Source: Annona cherimola (Eukaryota; Streptophyta; Magnoliopsida; Magnoliales; Annonaceae). From it: a stretch of DNA of 64,000 nt. The stretch is from assembly GCA_030490835.1 (NCBI GenBank), contig CM059975.1, positions 12,405,579 through 12,469,578 on the forward strand, written 5' to 3'. Numbering within the stretch: position 1 is the first letter of the stretch; each line of letters opens with the position of its first letter. Shown here in pieces: positions 1 through 12,500 of this stretch. The notes below the pieces were generated by a model, which worked only from the letters and a program-made list of their open reading frames with translations, did no database searches and was not told the DNA's origin. Both the position numbers and the translations under genes were made by a program.

Positions 1-59
1 TCGGATAGGATGAAGGAGAGAACATAAGTTATAAGTAGAGGTCATTGGTAGTAATGTTT

Positions 60-235
60 AGGCATCTTCTGGATATTACGGACATTTAAGGCTCTAGGTG
101 CCCAGAAAGACAAAACCATGCAGATTACAGCCCAAAGCGGACAATACCTGCACATAGAGGTCAAGGCATTTTATTATCATCCAAAATATCAAGGCCAGGT
201 GAATGATGAAAACAAGAAGGATGCTCGAAGCTAAA
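60..235 (+). other. short conserved-looking segment, possibly an LTR-retrotransposon leader scrap
   Basis: A frame of about 53 codons without a stop runs from about 67 to a TAA at 231-233. The stretch with AGCCCAAAGCGGACAATAC (about 129-147) resembles a motif common in LTR/leader regions of plant retrotransposons, as far as I recall. No flanking LTR pair, primer-binding site or polyprotein is visible, so it may equally be the last exon of an unrecognised gene cut by the window edge. Confidence 0.25.
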
Positions 236-1924
236 AGGGGGGATTGATGAATTTCTGTTATTTTCTTTCAACATGAAGCTGGTTGAGAGGGTGTGAACGA
301 TTTCATGATTTATAGTTTTTAGATTCTTGGGTTTTATTTTTCATTCAAGCATGAGAATATTAATAGGTATGTTATTGGATTGCGATAAACTAATAGCGCC
401 GATGAATTAATAGATGACCTGCGTGCCCATATCATATTGGGATTACCTAAAACATGATAACGTGATGACTAATGAGGCTCTGGAAATATTTCCATGTCTA
501 TTGGTGGCTGTTGATGTGGGAGGACGGAATAAAGGTTTGTGAGATTCATAGACAGATGATAAAAACCATAGAGTATGATGATTTTTTTTATTATTTTATT
601 CAACATGATTAATTAAGATTACTTTGATGGTTTTCGAACATACAAGGCAAATCTCAAATATGCCTATAGATTTTGCCTTTAATTTCAATTTTACCCATAA
701 TGTAATAATAATTTCAAATATATCTACATATTAGGTATGATTAGGGACAAAACGTAATAATTTACACTTATATATAGTACATTAATTCAATACATGGGTC
801 ATCTAGGGTCTTTTTGTGGGATTTAGTAACAGTTTTAAAGGGGACTTAGTATGCCTATGAGGTTTACTTTGATTTATATACTTAAGGAGTTCATTTCAAA
901 TATGACCATAATTTAGATCCCTGTATATAGATATGATCACATATTTACAAAAATGGCACAGATAGCCATATATTTACCCTAATTATAAATATAACAATAA
1001 TGTTGTAACTTGGGTTAAAAGTGACTTGGGGTTATAAAATCGCCTTTCATAAAATAAAAAATATATACTTTTCCATTCATTCACCAAACTCATTCACTCA
1101 ATCAAATAATAAACAAAAGCTAACTCAACCCCTCAAACTCACACACACACTTCCCTTCTAAAGGAAATGACAACAGTAATTTTATCATTTTAAAAATTTA
1201 CTGTGTTATCTTATACAATCTAGCAACATTGTTATACTTGGATTTATGAGTAAAATATATAATTATCTATGCCATTTTTATAAATATGTAGTCATATATG
1301 TAAAAATGGGTATAAGCATGGTATATGGGCATGTGTTATTATCATATGTATTTGAAATTAATCCTTCATACTACTTATATAAAATATTATATTCAATTGA
1401 AGTTAATGTCCAGGAGGTTATTTCCATAATATATACATATATATGAAAAGGATCGTCCATGGGGTCCAATTTATAATAGTATAATCTTATGTAGTTATGA
1501 ATCATGGACGTTCAAAAATGCATAGTTAGATTTCATAGGTGTATGCGGAGTGTTACGTTCAATATTGAAGGATATTTGCTTTCAACCGGTGCTTGATTTT
1601 TCTCGCACGGATAAGTCAAGGGGTATTAATTGGTATCTGTTGGTTTTTAAAAGATACTAATGATCTCGGATGGACGAATTAACGTGGTGTATACATGTGT
1701 AGGTGATTCGAGTGGGAATATCAGTAGATATATTAAATCTGATGAGGAAAGCTCGGTTAATCACCATGTCCAGAATAGAGATGTGGGAACAGTGTAGTTG
1801 AGTTTGAATCATGCTAACGTAATTTTTTGCCCATTTTTAATTTGAGAGCTTGTGTGGTCTTAATCTCCCTATTTGATCCCGTAAGAATTATCTCATTGTT
1901 GATTGCAAGATATATTGAAATGTA
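236..1924. other. AT-rich intergenic stretch, nothing recognised
   Basis: No credible coding exon, RNA gene or bounded transposon is seen here. The 600-1,020 part has phrases (variants of 'aaatatgaccata') that recur loosely at 3,640-4,030, suggesting very old repeat sequence. Confidence 0.5.
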
Positions 1925-2203
1925 GGGTGTGTTTGGTAATGTATAAAATTTTTGATGAAAAGTTTTGAAGAGTAAAAGTTGTCAAATGATATAATATGTA
2001 GGAGTAACGATGAGTAGTAAAAAGGATAAAATTAAAATAGATAGGTTAGTTGTGTGGATAGTTGTGTAAAAATGATTGAAAAGTAAGGTAGTTACATAGG
2101 AAAATGTGAAAAAATGATTAAAAAATATGATAATTGTAAAAAGTTAAAAGTTTTAGATTGAAAAGTTTTAACTTGACATTTTTGTCAATTGTCAAACACA
2201 CCC
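1925..2203. mobile_element. PIF/Harbinger-like MITE, 279 bp
   Basis: The ends are inverted: the left begins GGGTGTGTTTGGTAATG and the right reads, on the reverse strand, GGGTGTGTTTGACAATTG. A 3-bp GTA flanks both sides (1922-1924, 2204-2206). The interior (antisense version of 'caactaacctatctatttta', 'tatatcacatcatttgacaactt') is shared with copies at 7,759, 20,439, 36.3-36.8 kb, 38,051, 49,340 and 50.3 kb, so this is one MITE family spread through the window. Confidence 0.75.
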
Positions 2204-2813
2204 GTAATGTAAAATACCTTAATAAAAAAATTTTTATAAGGAAATTATTATGATTAGGTTTAGTTATATGTTGATTAATGTGTGATCATTTTATTATTCA
2301 ATTATTTGATAAATATCTTTGGATGATTTATAATTTTTGGAAATGGGAGAAATTAAGGATGGATGTTTTTTAATAAATTTAATTAGATCTAAAAATGAAC
2401 AAAGACTAATATTTATTTAATTTAATTTAGCATGAGAATTAAAGTAAAATATAATCTAGCAGCTCCATTTATGATTTATATGCATGCAATTGGAATTATG
2501 AATTATACTATGCAGATGTTGTTATTAGAAATTTTGATGAAGAGCTCATTGCTACCAAATGCTGGGCATGGACAGGAATTCATTGCGGGCGTAAGTTCAT
2601 GTGCTACGTGTCTTATGTTTGAATAAGCTCAATTATTAAGACATCATTTATGAAAATGATTCTGTAATTCTCAATAACTTGCTCACAGATGATGGAAATG
2701 TGATATTCACAATTGGTCATCCTATTGGTAAGATAAAAGTAAAAACTTTAGACAATGTGATTTTACCCATGTATCACATGTAAGAAATCATGTTGGGCAT
2801 AATACTATTATAA

Positions 2814-3107
2814 GGGCCGTTTTGCATTATGAAAAACTCGTGGACATTTTTTTTGTTGTAAAAAAATGTTAACCATCAATATATCGCAGCTGATGAGTAG
2901 CTATTGTCAACGCCATGAGCTGCATGCATTAAATGTGTATTATGTATTAGTGTGGGATGCACAACTCATGTGCATCACAAAATGCATGTGGGGCTCGTGA
3001 TATTAATTACACAAAGAATGATAGTCAAAAGCAGTTTTCACCTATTACCCCAGGCTATGATAAGTTTTACAAAAATTGCTTAGTTTTTTCAATTGTCAAA
3101 CAGACCC
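2814..3107. mobile_element. probable MITE, 294 bp
   Basis: Left end GGGCCGTTTTGCATTATG and right end (reverse strand) GGGTCTGTTTGACAATTG form a short imperfect TIR. ATAA flanks both sides (2810-2813 and 3108-3111). The interior is unlike the 279-bp MITE apart from the ends, so the family is uncertain. Confidence 0.5.
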
Positions 3108-3111
3108 ATAA

Positions 3112-4225
3112 TATGCATTAGAAAGTGAGAAAGGGATTTTTCCGTCTTGCATCTAGGATACATAATTTAAATATTACCAAATTTTTTGAATGAATTTGAG
3201 AGTTCTCCTTCTTTGCCTTTAGCATCCAGCTGAAGGTCGGAGGAGGAAACAATTCATAGTTTTTTTTATATCAAAAAATTAGAATCTTATTATTTAATAG
3301 TAGAGTTTGCTAGTTATTTGGGATCAAGTAGATTTAATTATGTTTTATTAGAAAATTTTTAGAAGGAAAATTTTAATATAAGGAAAAGAATTTTTGATTG
3401 TGCATGCATATGCTATGAAATTAAGAAAAAGGGTTGTGGTTCATATATATATATATATGCAATTATGAATTTAGGTGAAGAACATATATATATTAATACC
3501 GAAAAATCTTATTAATGAATTTTTTATGTTTTAATGATTAAGAATTTAAATTTCGAATTTAAAAGTTGGAATTCTTGAAAGGATAAGATTGATCAAATAT
3601 AAGTAGAATTTCTTTATTGAAAATTTAGCATATTTTCAACAGTGATTTACAAATACACATACTTAGTTTAACTATAATTACGAATATAACCACATAGTTT
3701 TAGAAATTACAGACAACTTTTAGATAGTTTAGGCCATAACGCTATTATAGTGTTGTTATTGCACAATTATAACATGAGTATATTTGCAATATCTTTGCAA
3801 GTTATGTGCATATATTTGTCATTTCAAAAATTAAATTGACATATTTAATTTTTGCAAATATGTCTATGTAGTTTGAACATCTTTACAAATATATTTACAT
3901 TATGATGGTACAGTAATGACATCATGACAGTGTGAGTATATTTACTATTATGATCAAACTATCTAGGCTATTTGATATTTTAATTATATAGTTATATTTA
4001 CAATTATAATCAAATTATGTAAGTATATTTGCAAATTATCCTATTTTCATTATGAATATGTTATTGACACCTTTTCAAATATTTAAATGTATGCAACAAA
4101 AAAAAATCATCACTGTTGCATCAATGCTTCTGTCGTCCAAAATTTCTTTACCAGTTTTTTTCTTGCTATCCAATGAATTTTTATCTTTTATGACCAATTG
4201 TTTATATTTCTGTTTTTAACAATTC
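3112..4225. other. AT-rich intergenic stretch
   Basis: Contains a short (AT)n run near 3,446-3,460 and degenerate repeats, in which near-copies of 'acaaatatatttacat' recur between about 3,640 and 4,040. No gene, RNA or clear element boundary is visible. Confidence 0.45.
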
Positions 4226-5972
4226 TTTAGGGTCATTCGATCACGCTGGTGAATTCTCATCCGTTCATTCAAATTTTCAAAAGTAGGAAAAAATATGCAA
4301 TTAACGTAGATGATGTTTGGTCATGTCCTCTCCCTCTTAAATCTCTCACTAGCCAAATATCTCCTTCTCCCCCTCGTATTTCTCACTTCTTGTGTCCCTT
4401 CTCGTCTCCTTTCTCCTTCCTTTCTTTACTTTCTTGTCTTCTCTCTTCTCTCTCTGCATTGTTTCCTCCAACAATGCTAAAACACATGTTACAAAAGTTG
4501 TCCTTTCCTCATCCATGTCCAACTAGTTTCCGTTTTACCATAATAAATTCACCTACATCAGCATTAATCATAAAATGTTTGACCTAGCTCTAATTAATGG
4601 TTATTTTCTTCTTGATAAATATTTATTTGAATAAACACGCACCAACTTTTTTACACTACTTCATTGCAGAAAACTTTTTTTTTATTTTATTTTTAGAAGG
4701 GGGTGAAATCTGACCACTAACTACCACTAGGATAGATGCTACGGAGTGAAAGAAGAAAAAAGAATTCATTAAAATGATCAACATCCTTACACAGGGAAGC
4801 AACAATATAAAAGGGCAGTTGAGACCACCATGAACATTCTGATTCTTCATTGTTACAGGCTGTATATGCCAGAAAGCGTGCCCACCTCATTTCTACTCCT
4901 TAACATGTAGGTGAAGAACCAAAATGATGAGGATGAGAGAGTCTAACACCGTTACGAGCTTGGTATGATTCAAACCAGCTGACCATTGCATATTGGTTGA
5001 GGGGCTTGCACTTCCACGAGGAGGGACCAGAGATTTCTTTCCTAGACCAACAGTTTATCTCACAGAAGTAATCCCTGTTGTTCTTAATAATTGTCCTAAA
5101 ATCCATGATTCCTCCATTCAGCTTGAATTAATTATTGGAGAACGCGTCTTGCACATTCAATTTTTGTCGTTATGGACTATTATAAGTTGAGAACTTCAGA
5201 TTTGTCTTTTTTTTAAAAAAATTTGGAATATTATGGGTAGAATTGCTGGTCATCATCCTAGTTGGTCTCAATCGTATTATTAAATTGTCTCCCCACATTA
5301 TTGTTGCTGTGCTACTACCGTTATTTTTTTGGGAATCTGATTATATATATTATTATGTATTTTATGATACACCAACCACTTATTTTTACAATTAGTTAGA
5401 TTTTTTTATTTTTTCTTCGTAAACATGTTTTCCATAAGTTTATTCAATCTATATATAAATTTTTATCATTTTACGATTTTTTACATATTTATTTTAAATT
5501 TTTTAAAACTCAAGTTTTTTAAAGGATGAAAATTACTTAAATGCCCCTTAGATTGATGATTTTTTTAAAATAAAAAATAAAAATGTAAAAGTATTATAAA
5601 ATAGCAAAACTTGATACGTGAATTAAATATAATTAACAAAATATATTTATGAAGAAAAATAAAAATAAAAATAAAATATAATAAACGAATGTTATATTTT
5701 AGCTTAAAATACATAATGATGTATATAATCATGCTCTTTTTTTTATTTACTTATATTTTCTATGATGGTGTAGTAAAAAGTGTCTTTGAAAGGAAAGGAA
5801 GGAGGGAGAAGACGGAGGAAAAAGGTGACTACTAAGAAATCCGAGAGAAAGAGGACATAGCAAGCGATCTGATGCAAAACATCCTTCACATTAATTTCAT
5901 CTTTCCCTTACTTTTGAAATTTTGAACGAATGGATGAGAATTCTCTTGCGGGGATTAAACGGCCCTAAAGAG
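4226..5972. mobile_element. DNA transposon with ~170-200 bp terminal inverted repeats, non-autonomous
   Basis: The left end (about 4,226-4,400) and the reverse complement of the right end (about 5,790-5,972) align through TCTTTAGGG, GAATTCTCATCC, TTCAAA and a run of CT-rich sequence. They are clearly related but diverged. No transposase reading frame is present. I could not find a convincing TSD, so the exact ends and superfamily are open. Inside, 4,860-5,110 is richer in GC and open on the minus strand (68 codons, 4,900-5,106); it may be captured host sequence, but I do not recognise it. Confidence 0.6.
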
Positions 5973-6002
5973 TAGTCTAAAATAGGAGTTGTAAAATATA
6001 AA

Positions 6003-6391
6003 GAGGAATGATCTTATTAGTCTGAGCTAAACAAATGTTCAACTCAGTCCACTTAAAAAAATAATTCACAACAACTTTTTTTGCTTTTTTTTTCATATAC
6101 TTATTTATCTAAATGTATTTAACATATAAATTAAATTTTATCATTTTTGGATATGTTTATATGTTTTTTAGATTTTTAAAAATAAGGGTATTTTAAATAG
6201 ATATATACACGTAGATGTTTAAAAATCTCAAAAAAATATAAACATATCCAAATTTGGTAAAACTTAGTTTATATGTTAAATACACATAATAAATAAGGGT
6301 TATAAAGAAAAAATAAATAAAATATTATAAATAAATTTTTTGAGGTAGACTAAGCAGAGTTTGCTTAGCTTGGCTAACAAGATCACTCCTC
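6003..6391. mobile_element. palindromic Mutator-type MITE, 389 bp, with 9-bp TSD
   Basis: The two halves fold back along their whole length: left GAGGAATGATCTTATTAG, right (reverse strand) GAGGAGTGATCTTGTTAG, with matching inner parts such as 'aacatataaa' and 'tttttggatatg'. A perfect 9-bp direct repeat AAATATAAA lies at 5994-6002 and 6392-6400, the size expected for Mutator-like elements. A related copy sits at 30,508-30,888 in an ASCC1-like intron. Confidence 0.8.
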
Positions 6392-6400
6392 AAATATAAA

Positions 6401-7126
6401 ACTACTATTTGATTTGTTAACACTTGCAATCACTTGCAATCAACACTTGTGTTGCAAGAATTCTTTTCATTTTAGTCGGTAGATGGGCTTTTGTGTCTCA
6501 CTATCTCGTTAGTTGATGTTACAGTTAATATAAGAGTTGCCAAAAGTCCAAAAATCCTAAATTTTATACTTAAATAATTTTTCCTATTTTAGCTTGATTC
6601 AACAATATAAATAATAGCTTATAATCTTGATTTGTTGCAATCAAAACATAATCAAATTATACAAATTTGATATATATATTTCAACAAATTTCAGCTGTCA
6701 AAGAACGCTTTACCTATCTTACATAATTTTAAATATTATACATAATTCAATTACCTAATATCTGATACTAAAGTTGACAACAAGAGCGGCCACAGTTTTT
6801 TTTCTCAATTTTGATTGAAGTAATTATATAATGTTGAATAATGGGTGATATTAAGTTAATATTCACTTTGAGTTTGAGGCTTTGCTTGGCAACAAGGAAA
6901 AGAAAAATATTTTCCTTCCTCCCTTTTTTTTATTGATATATTTACATGCTTCTCAATTGATATTACGATTAATTGTTGAGATATTTTGACAAATGATTTC
7001 AACATGGACACATTTGCTTCACCAACATTAAATTCTTACAACTTGGGGAGAGAATAAAAGTCGGACGCTAATGTCGAAACTTGAACACCCAACTTATTTC
7101 AAATGAGGTTTAGTGTTTACTACCAC
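6401..7126. other. AT-rich intergenic stretch
   Basis: No gene or bounded element found. A short direct repeat (CACTTGCAATCACTTGCAATC, in two parts) occurs near 6,421-6,441. Confidence 0.45.
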
Positions 7127-7337
7127 AGTGAAGCCCTAGTGGCCTCTCTCCCTCTTTTTACGTATTTGAAATAATATTATATCTTTAACTATTTTAAATA
7201 TGACCAATATTCATATGTGGCCGGACTACTATAACCCAATTTAAATTTTTTTTTAGAAATTCCATGGCTAATAATTTTAAGTGTATTTAACCCACCCTAT
7301 CAAGTAGAAAATCTGAGGGAAGAGAGGCCACCATTTA
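7127..7337. repeat. small inverted-repeat element, ~210 bp
   Basis: GTGGCCTCTCTCCCTC near 7,140 is matched on the reverse strand by GGTGGCCTCTCTTCCCTCAG near 7,332. Such a pair around an AT-rich core is typical of a MITE, but no TSD is certain. Confidence 0.5.
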
Positions 7338-7758
7338 TTAAAATAGGCTTTTTTTTTTATCAGTGTCTCTACATCTCATATTAATTTTAATATTACATTC
7401 AAGTTCAAGAAATTCTCACAATTACTAAAAGAGAGATAATATATTCTTTGGACTTAGAGTGAAAGCATATGATTCTACCAAAATATAAAAGTCCAACAAC
7501 CGTAGTGAATGCTAGCGTAGCTAACCATTCCAGCAATGCCCAAGTGGTTATTAAAATAGAACAAGGAGAATATATAAAATTATGTGTCTCCTTATCAAGA
7601 CACCAACTACTACCTTCTATGGATATTTTAGTATTTCACTAAAATACTAAAAGGGGTTACTTGGGACATAGAATGAGTCTTTTTACCATTTTTCTAAAAT
7701 ACTCATATATTCAAAATTAATTTTTTTCAAAAATGCTAAAATTCAGCTTATAAATTAA

Positions 7759-7915
7759 GAATGTATTTATTTATCAATAAAACTTTTCAACAAAAATTTT
7801 TCATTCTTCATAATTATTTATTTTTAAATTATTTTTCACATATACTATTATATTATTTTTCAATTATTTCTATATAACTACTACAATATTTTCTAAGTAT
7901 TTTCCAAATACACCC
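7759..7915. mobile_element. PIF/Harbinger-like MITE, 157-bp copy
   Basis: The left end begins GAATGTATTTATTTATC and the right end is TTCCAAATACACCC. TTAA flanks both sides (7755-7758, 7916-7919). It shares 'caattatttctatataactac' type sequence with the other MITEs of this family and is shorter, so probably internally deleted. Confidence 0.6.
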
Positions 7916-8219
7916 TTAATATATATAAAAAAAAATCATGTGGAGCCGGATGCAATTAAGAGCTACCGAATCTTGGGGGCTAACCGTGCCCCGAAAATTT
8001 TCTCCCACAATCTTTTCTAGGTTTTTCCCCCTTCGGTGAGGGGCCGGCTTCGGCAATTGGGACGGGATGTCGTCAAAGGACCACGAAGTGGAGTCTTTGC
8101 CGCAGAAAACTAGAAATGCCGCGTGTCTAAAATGAGATGCCGTTGCTTGCTGTCTCATTGCGGGATTTCCTAAAACATGCTTGCTTTTACGTGGTTGCCA
8201 TTTCAAAACGACTCAAGAT

Positions 8220-9110
8220 TTCAGCGGCTGAGGCTTCCTCTCCCTCGCGCCCTCGCTCCCTCCTTCCTTCCGTAAGTGAAAGCACTGCATGGTTCTGCTG
8301 ACTGCTGCTCCTTTCAAATCGAATAAAACGAGTCGGATCCCAAGCTTCTCGCAAACAGACTAGCTCACTAGCAACATCTGAAGAGCGCAGATCAGGCCCC
8401 GGATCTGAACCCTTGCAACCCTAGCATTGGCAGTAGAGGTAATCGTTTGCCAACTTTCCTCCCTATTTCTACGGTTTTGGCTTCCAGTTTTTGCATTTTT
8501 ACTCATTTGTATATATATATATATATTTGAAATTTCTCAAGTTTGCAGAAGATGGAGATTCTTGTTGATATGGCTTGCGTTCCACATGCGAAGGATATTT
8601 TGAGCAGAAAGATGGTGGACCTTGTGAATGTAGTCCACGGCGACCAGGTTTTTCTAGGTAGTGAATGCAGTTCAAGACCGGGAATAAAGATCTGGCGGCA
8701 AATGTCGTGCTTCCTTCCGGAGGCGAAAGTACTATCTGAGATCTGCTTCTTCCTTCAAATCAAACAAAAGGCCCACAGCAGGATGGAAGAGCGCACATCA
8801 ATCCTCAGATCGGAACCTTTGGAAACTCTAACATTGGTAGCAGACGTATTTTTTCACCACATTTTCTCTGTTTTCTGGGGTTTTAACCTCTACTTTTTTG
8901 TATTTTACTCATTTGTATATTTTTGTTTTGAAATTTCTTTTTTTAATTTCTTAGTGTTGCAGAAGATAGAGATTCCTGGTGCTGCGCTTTTGTTCCACTC
9001 GTGGAGAATGTTAAGAGCAGACAAGATCTGGGCCCTACGAATGCGGTGCGTGGCTGCCAGGATTTTTTTGTGGTCAATGCAGATCAACGCTGGGGGATAA
9101 CGATCCAGTG
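8220..9110 (+). other. transcript-like GC-richer segment with an internal duplication; identity unknown
   Basis: Two related blocks lie in tandem: about 8,305-8,665 and 8,746-9,075. Both contain, in order, a TTCAAATC(A/G)AA start, an AGAGCGCA(G/C)ATCA segment, a CT-rich and T-rich stretch ending in an intron-like acceptor (TTGCAG|AAGATGGAGATTC at 8,546; TTGCAG|AAGATAGAGATTC at 8,960), and a following block that stays GC-richer. The layout suggests a duplicated exon-intron-exon unit. An open frame of 185 codons (8,543-9,100) spans it, but reads through the intron-like parts and resembles nothing I know. It could be a gene start, a non-coding transcript or a pseudogene. Confidence 0.35.
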
Positions 9111-9540
9111 ACAAAGGTGCATTACCATCCTACTGTTGATCTTTTTATGCTCATCTGTGGTGAGATTTTTGCTGCTTTGTGGGTGATCTGCCATTTAGAA
9201 GAACTGGACTATGCATTATATGGAAAATGGGAGGGTTATCATGCATGATGATGTCTAAACTCCAAAGCCTGAGATGTTTCTTGAACAAGAATCCAATCAG
9301 TTATAGGGACGTCATAAATTCTTGGAAATTTCTCTCTTTGCTTCTGGTCATCTTATCTCTGTTACTTTCTTGCCTTTCAATGCCTTAGTGTTTGAATGAA
9401 AACTAGCATTCCTGCTTGAATTTATATAGGATGTCTCAACCATAATCTGTTAGTAATGGACACATTACTGAATCCGGTGATGAATTAATAGGAGCCCTTG
9501 TATTTTCATAAACAGTCAATAAATAATCAACTAACATGTC
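9111..9540. other. intergenic stretch before the giant inverted repeat
   Basis: Moderately GC-rich to 9,400, then AT-rich. No recognisable gene. It may be the continuation of the 8.2-9.1 kb transcript-like unit. Confidence 0.35.
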
Positions 9541-9548
9541 TAGGATCT

Positions 9549-12500
9549 GGGGAGCTAAATAACACTCAATAAATAATATTCACGAAAAGTTATTAAATAT
9601 AAATGGTGTGGCTCCTCATTTTCAGGAGATTGTTTCAATCCTATTCCTTATATGATGAAGATTTCTTAATCTAATAAAAACTCAATGAGAATAAGAAAAG
9701 AAAATCTCATCCTGCTGAACTAAGATAAGACCCCAAATGATAAAATCAATCTAAACGTCTATCAAGTCAATTTATATATTTTGATTACCTGTTATTTACA
9801 TCAAATCCTAAATGTATTAATTAAATACCAAAATCCCAAGTAAATCATCTATGAACATGTAATTATCAAAAACCTAGTTTTTGTAAGTTCGAGTTTACTA
9901 CTCATATTACATGTTCTTCAGTGCGTTCTCATGCTTAAAAGAAACTCATTCTCCAATTTTGATCTTAATGTTGATCATATTCCAATTCGTATTTTATCTC
10001 TCTTCACTTTAGCATAAGTTGATGATGTAATCCTCCATATAAATAATCAACTAATATCTCTTAGATCTTCTTTTGTACTTCAATCTTGCGGCCATGAAAT
10101 CTTTTTCTTTAAGATGTATTTCTTGAATTTGAATAATGAATTCTTTGATCTTGGCTTTTCCATTGACATTATAGGAATAGTCTTCATAAAAATCAAATAA
10201 TTTAATTATTATATATATAAACTTCGCTATATAACTGATTTTTTCATTCTCCACTTATGTAATATCTAAATGTTAAATAGTTTTTTTTACTCACAACAAA
10301 GTTTTTTTCTGGCATTTGTAAATGGAACTCTTTGGAAATTATCAACAATATCATAGTTTGATCATTAGGTTATTTTTCACCAACTATCAAACTGCTGATT
10401 ACTTGCTCTTCTGACTCATGTAATAAATCTTCTAATATAAAATTTTCAATAACCAACCTTCATGTTCAAGGATACACAATTAATTGTTATGAAGTGGAGG
10501 AGAAGTTCAAAGAATGAGAATTTGACTTTGCTCATCAGATGAAACTTGTTTAACATTGTACCCTTAAATTATTTCATTATTTTCTATAAATTGTATGCAT
10601 TCAACTCAGTTATAAAACTTCTAAGTTCAATAATTTATAGAAGAAAGCTTGAGATGATCACTAGAATCATAAAATTTATCAAGAACATTAAATAAAGAAA
10701 TATTATTTCAAGATAACTACGTGCATACCCTTTGGCATTAAGACTTTTTTTTTTTTGAAAAAAAAAAAACTTGGTTACTTTTTAAGCTTGTTTTGGCATT
10801 TGACTTGGTTCATTCATGTCTTTTTAATTTCATACCATCATGACTTATAATTTAAATTCTACTTCACATAACGCTATAACACTTTGTATGGTTGCATGAT
10901 TTATATAGTTTGCATTATTTATCTAGAAGAGATGATAAATTAAATCGACCTTTCCAAAAATGAAATAATTTGAAAAAGAAGAAAATAAACATGGAATTGT
11001 AATAAATTTAGGTCTTGTTCAATTGGTCCTTTACTTTTCATTTTTTATCGATGGGTCCTTTAGGACTGTCTACTAGTATGGGTTTGATGCGACACAAGTA
11101 AAGAAAAAATAGAAGGAAGATGAAGGATGCTCTTGAATGACACGAGAAGAGGACAGAAGGAAGAGGAATAGTTGAAGTATGGGTTCAAGAGATACAAGTA
11201 GATGATTAATATAGAGATAAGGGGAATTTACATGTAATAACGCTAAATCAATATTTATGAAAATTATGGAAAATAAGTAACCTACTTCCTTATTTGTAGG
11301 AAATAATTTGTTAATCCCTTGTCTGTACAATGATGATTGCTTGAACTTATTATAACTTAATGCGAATAAAAAAAGGAAATTAAGTTCTGTTTGGACAAAT
11401 ATAAGATCCTAAATAATAAAGAAACAAATGAAACCAATTTAAACCATTCATTAGGTTGATTTGTATTTTGATTGTTTGATGGGTAAATAAAATTCCAAAT
11501 TAAATCATTAAATCCTAACATCCTAAATAAATTATCTTTAAATATGTAATTTCTAAAAAGTTTAAATTCTATAAATTAGTCTTTATTGCTTGTACCATTC
11601 TTTGATTTTTTTATGTTGAAAGAAAACTTATCCTTGAGTTTTGTTATTTATATAGTCATACTCTAAATTTGTATATCGTCTATGTTCAACTTGGCAAGAA
11701 AGGATGGTGTAATACTCCATTCTAAATAATCAAATAACATTTATTGGATACCCTTTTGTACTTCCATTTTGCAGTCTCGAATTTTTTTCTTTTAAATGTA
11801 AGAATCTTGATTTTGATGATAAATTAATCAACCGTCAGTTCTGCTTTGATGTTAGAAAATATTCATTGTGAAATAAAAAATCTAATACTTCTAATATTTT
11901 TTCATTTATAGCATTTGCAATATATTTGTCTTTTCAAATCTCAAGTTTTATAATATTTCAATGTCAATTTTTTTTAATTCATAACTATAGAGTTCTTGTG
12001 ACATCTTATTTTTAGATGGGGCTTTTCATTATGAATATATCTTCAATGATCTCAACTTCATCCTTAAACATTTATCCTTCAGCTATTAAATCAACTTGTA
12101 TTACTGGCTCTTTTATTCAAACAATAGATCATCCACTATAAACTTTTTAATGGTTAACTCTTTAAGTTTCAGATAGATGATTAATTGATGTCAGGTGTAA
12201 GAGAATTTGTGGGAATTTTTCCTATGGTGGAATTAGCTTCATACTATATTCCTAAAAACTATTTTCTTGTTTTTCCTTAAATGATTTTCAAATTGATCAA
12301 AATTTTAATTTATTTGTGTACCCGACTTTGTTGTAGAAGTTGTTAAGTTTGATGATTTAGTAGGAGAAAAATGACGTTGGTAATTAGAATCCCGAAATTT
12401 ATTGACGATATTAAAAGAAGTATTATTTAAATAAAAATGATTAGTATATTTCTTGGTTTAAAACATTTTGTAAGTTTTTGTTTGTTTTCTCAACTCGCTT

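Noticed and set aside
8543..9100. 185-codon frame as a protein-coding gene
   Set aside because: It crosses T-rich intron-like segments, has no recognisable domain and spans a duplicated unit whose two copies do not share the frame.
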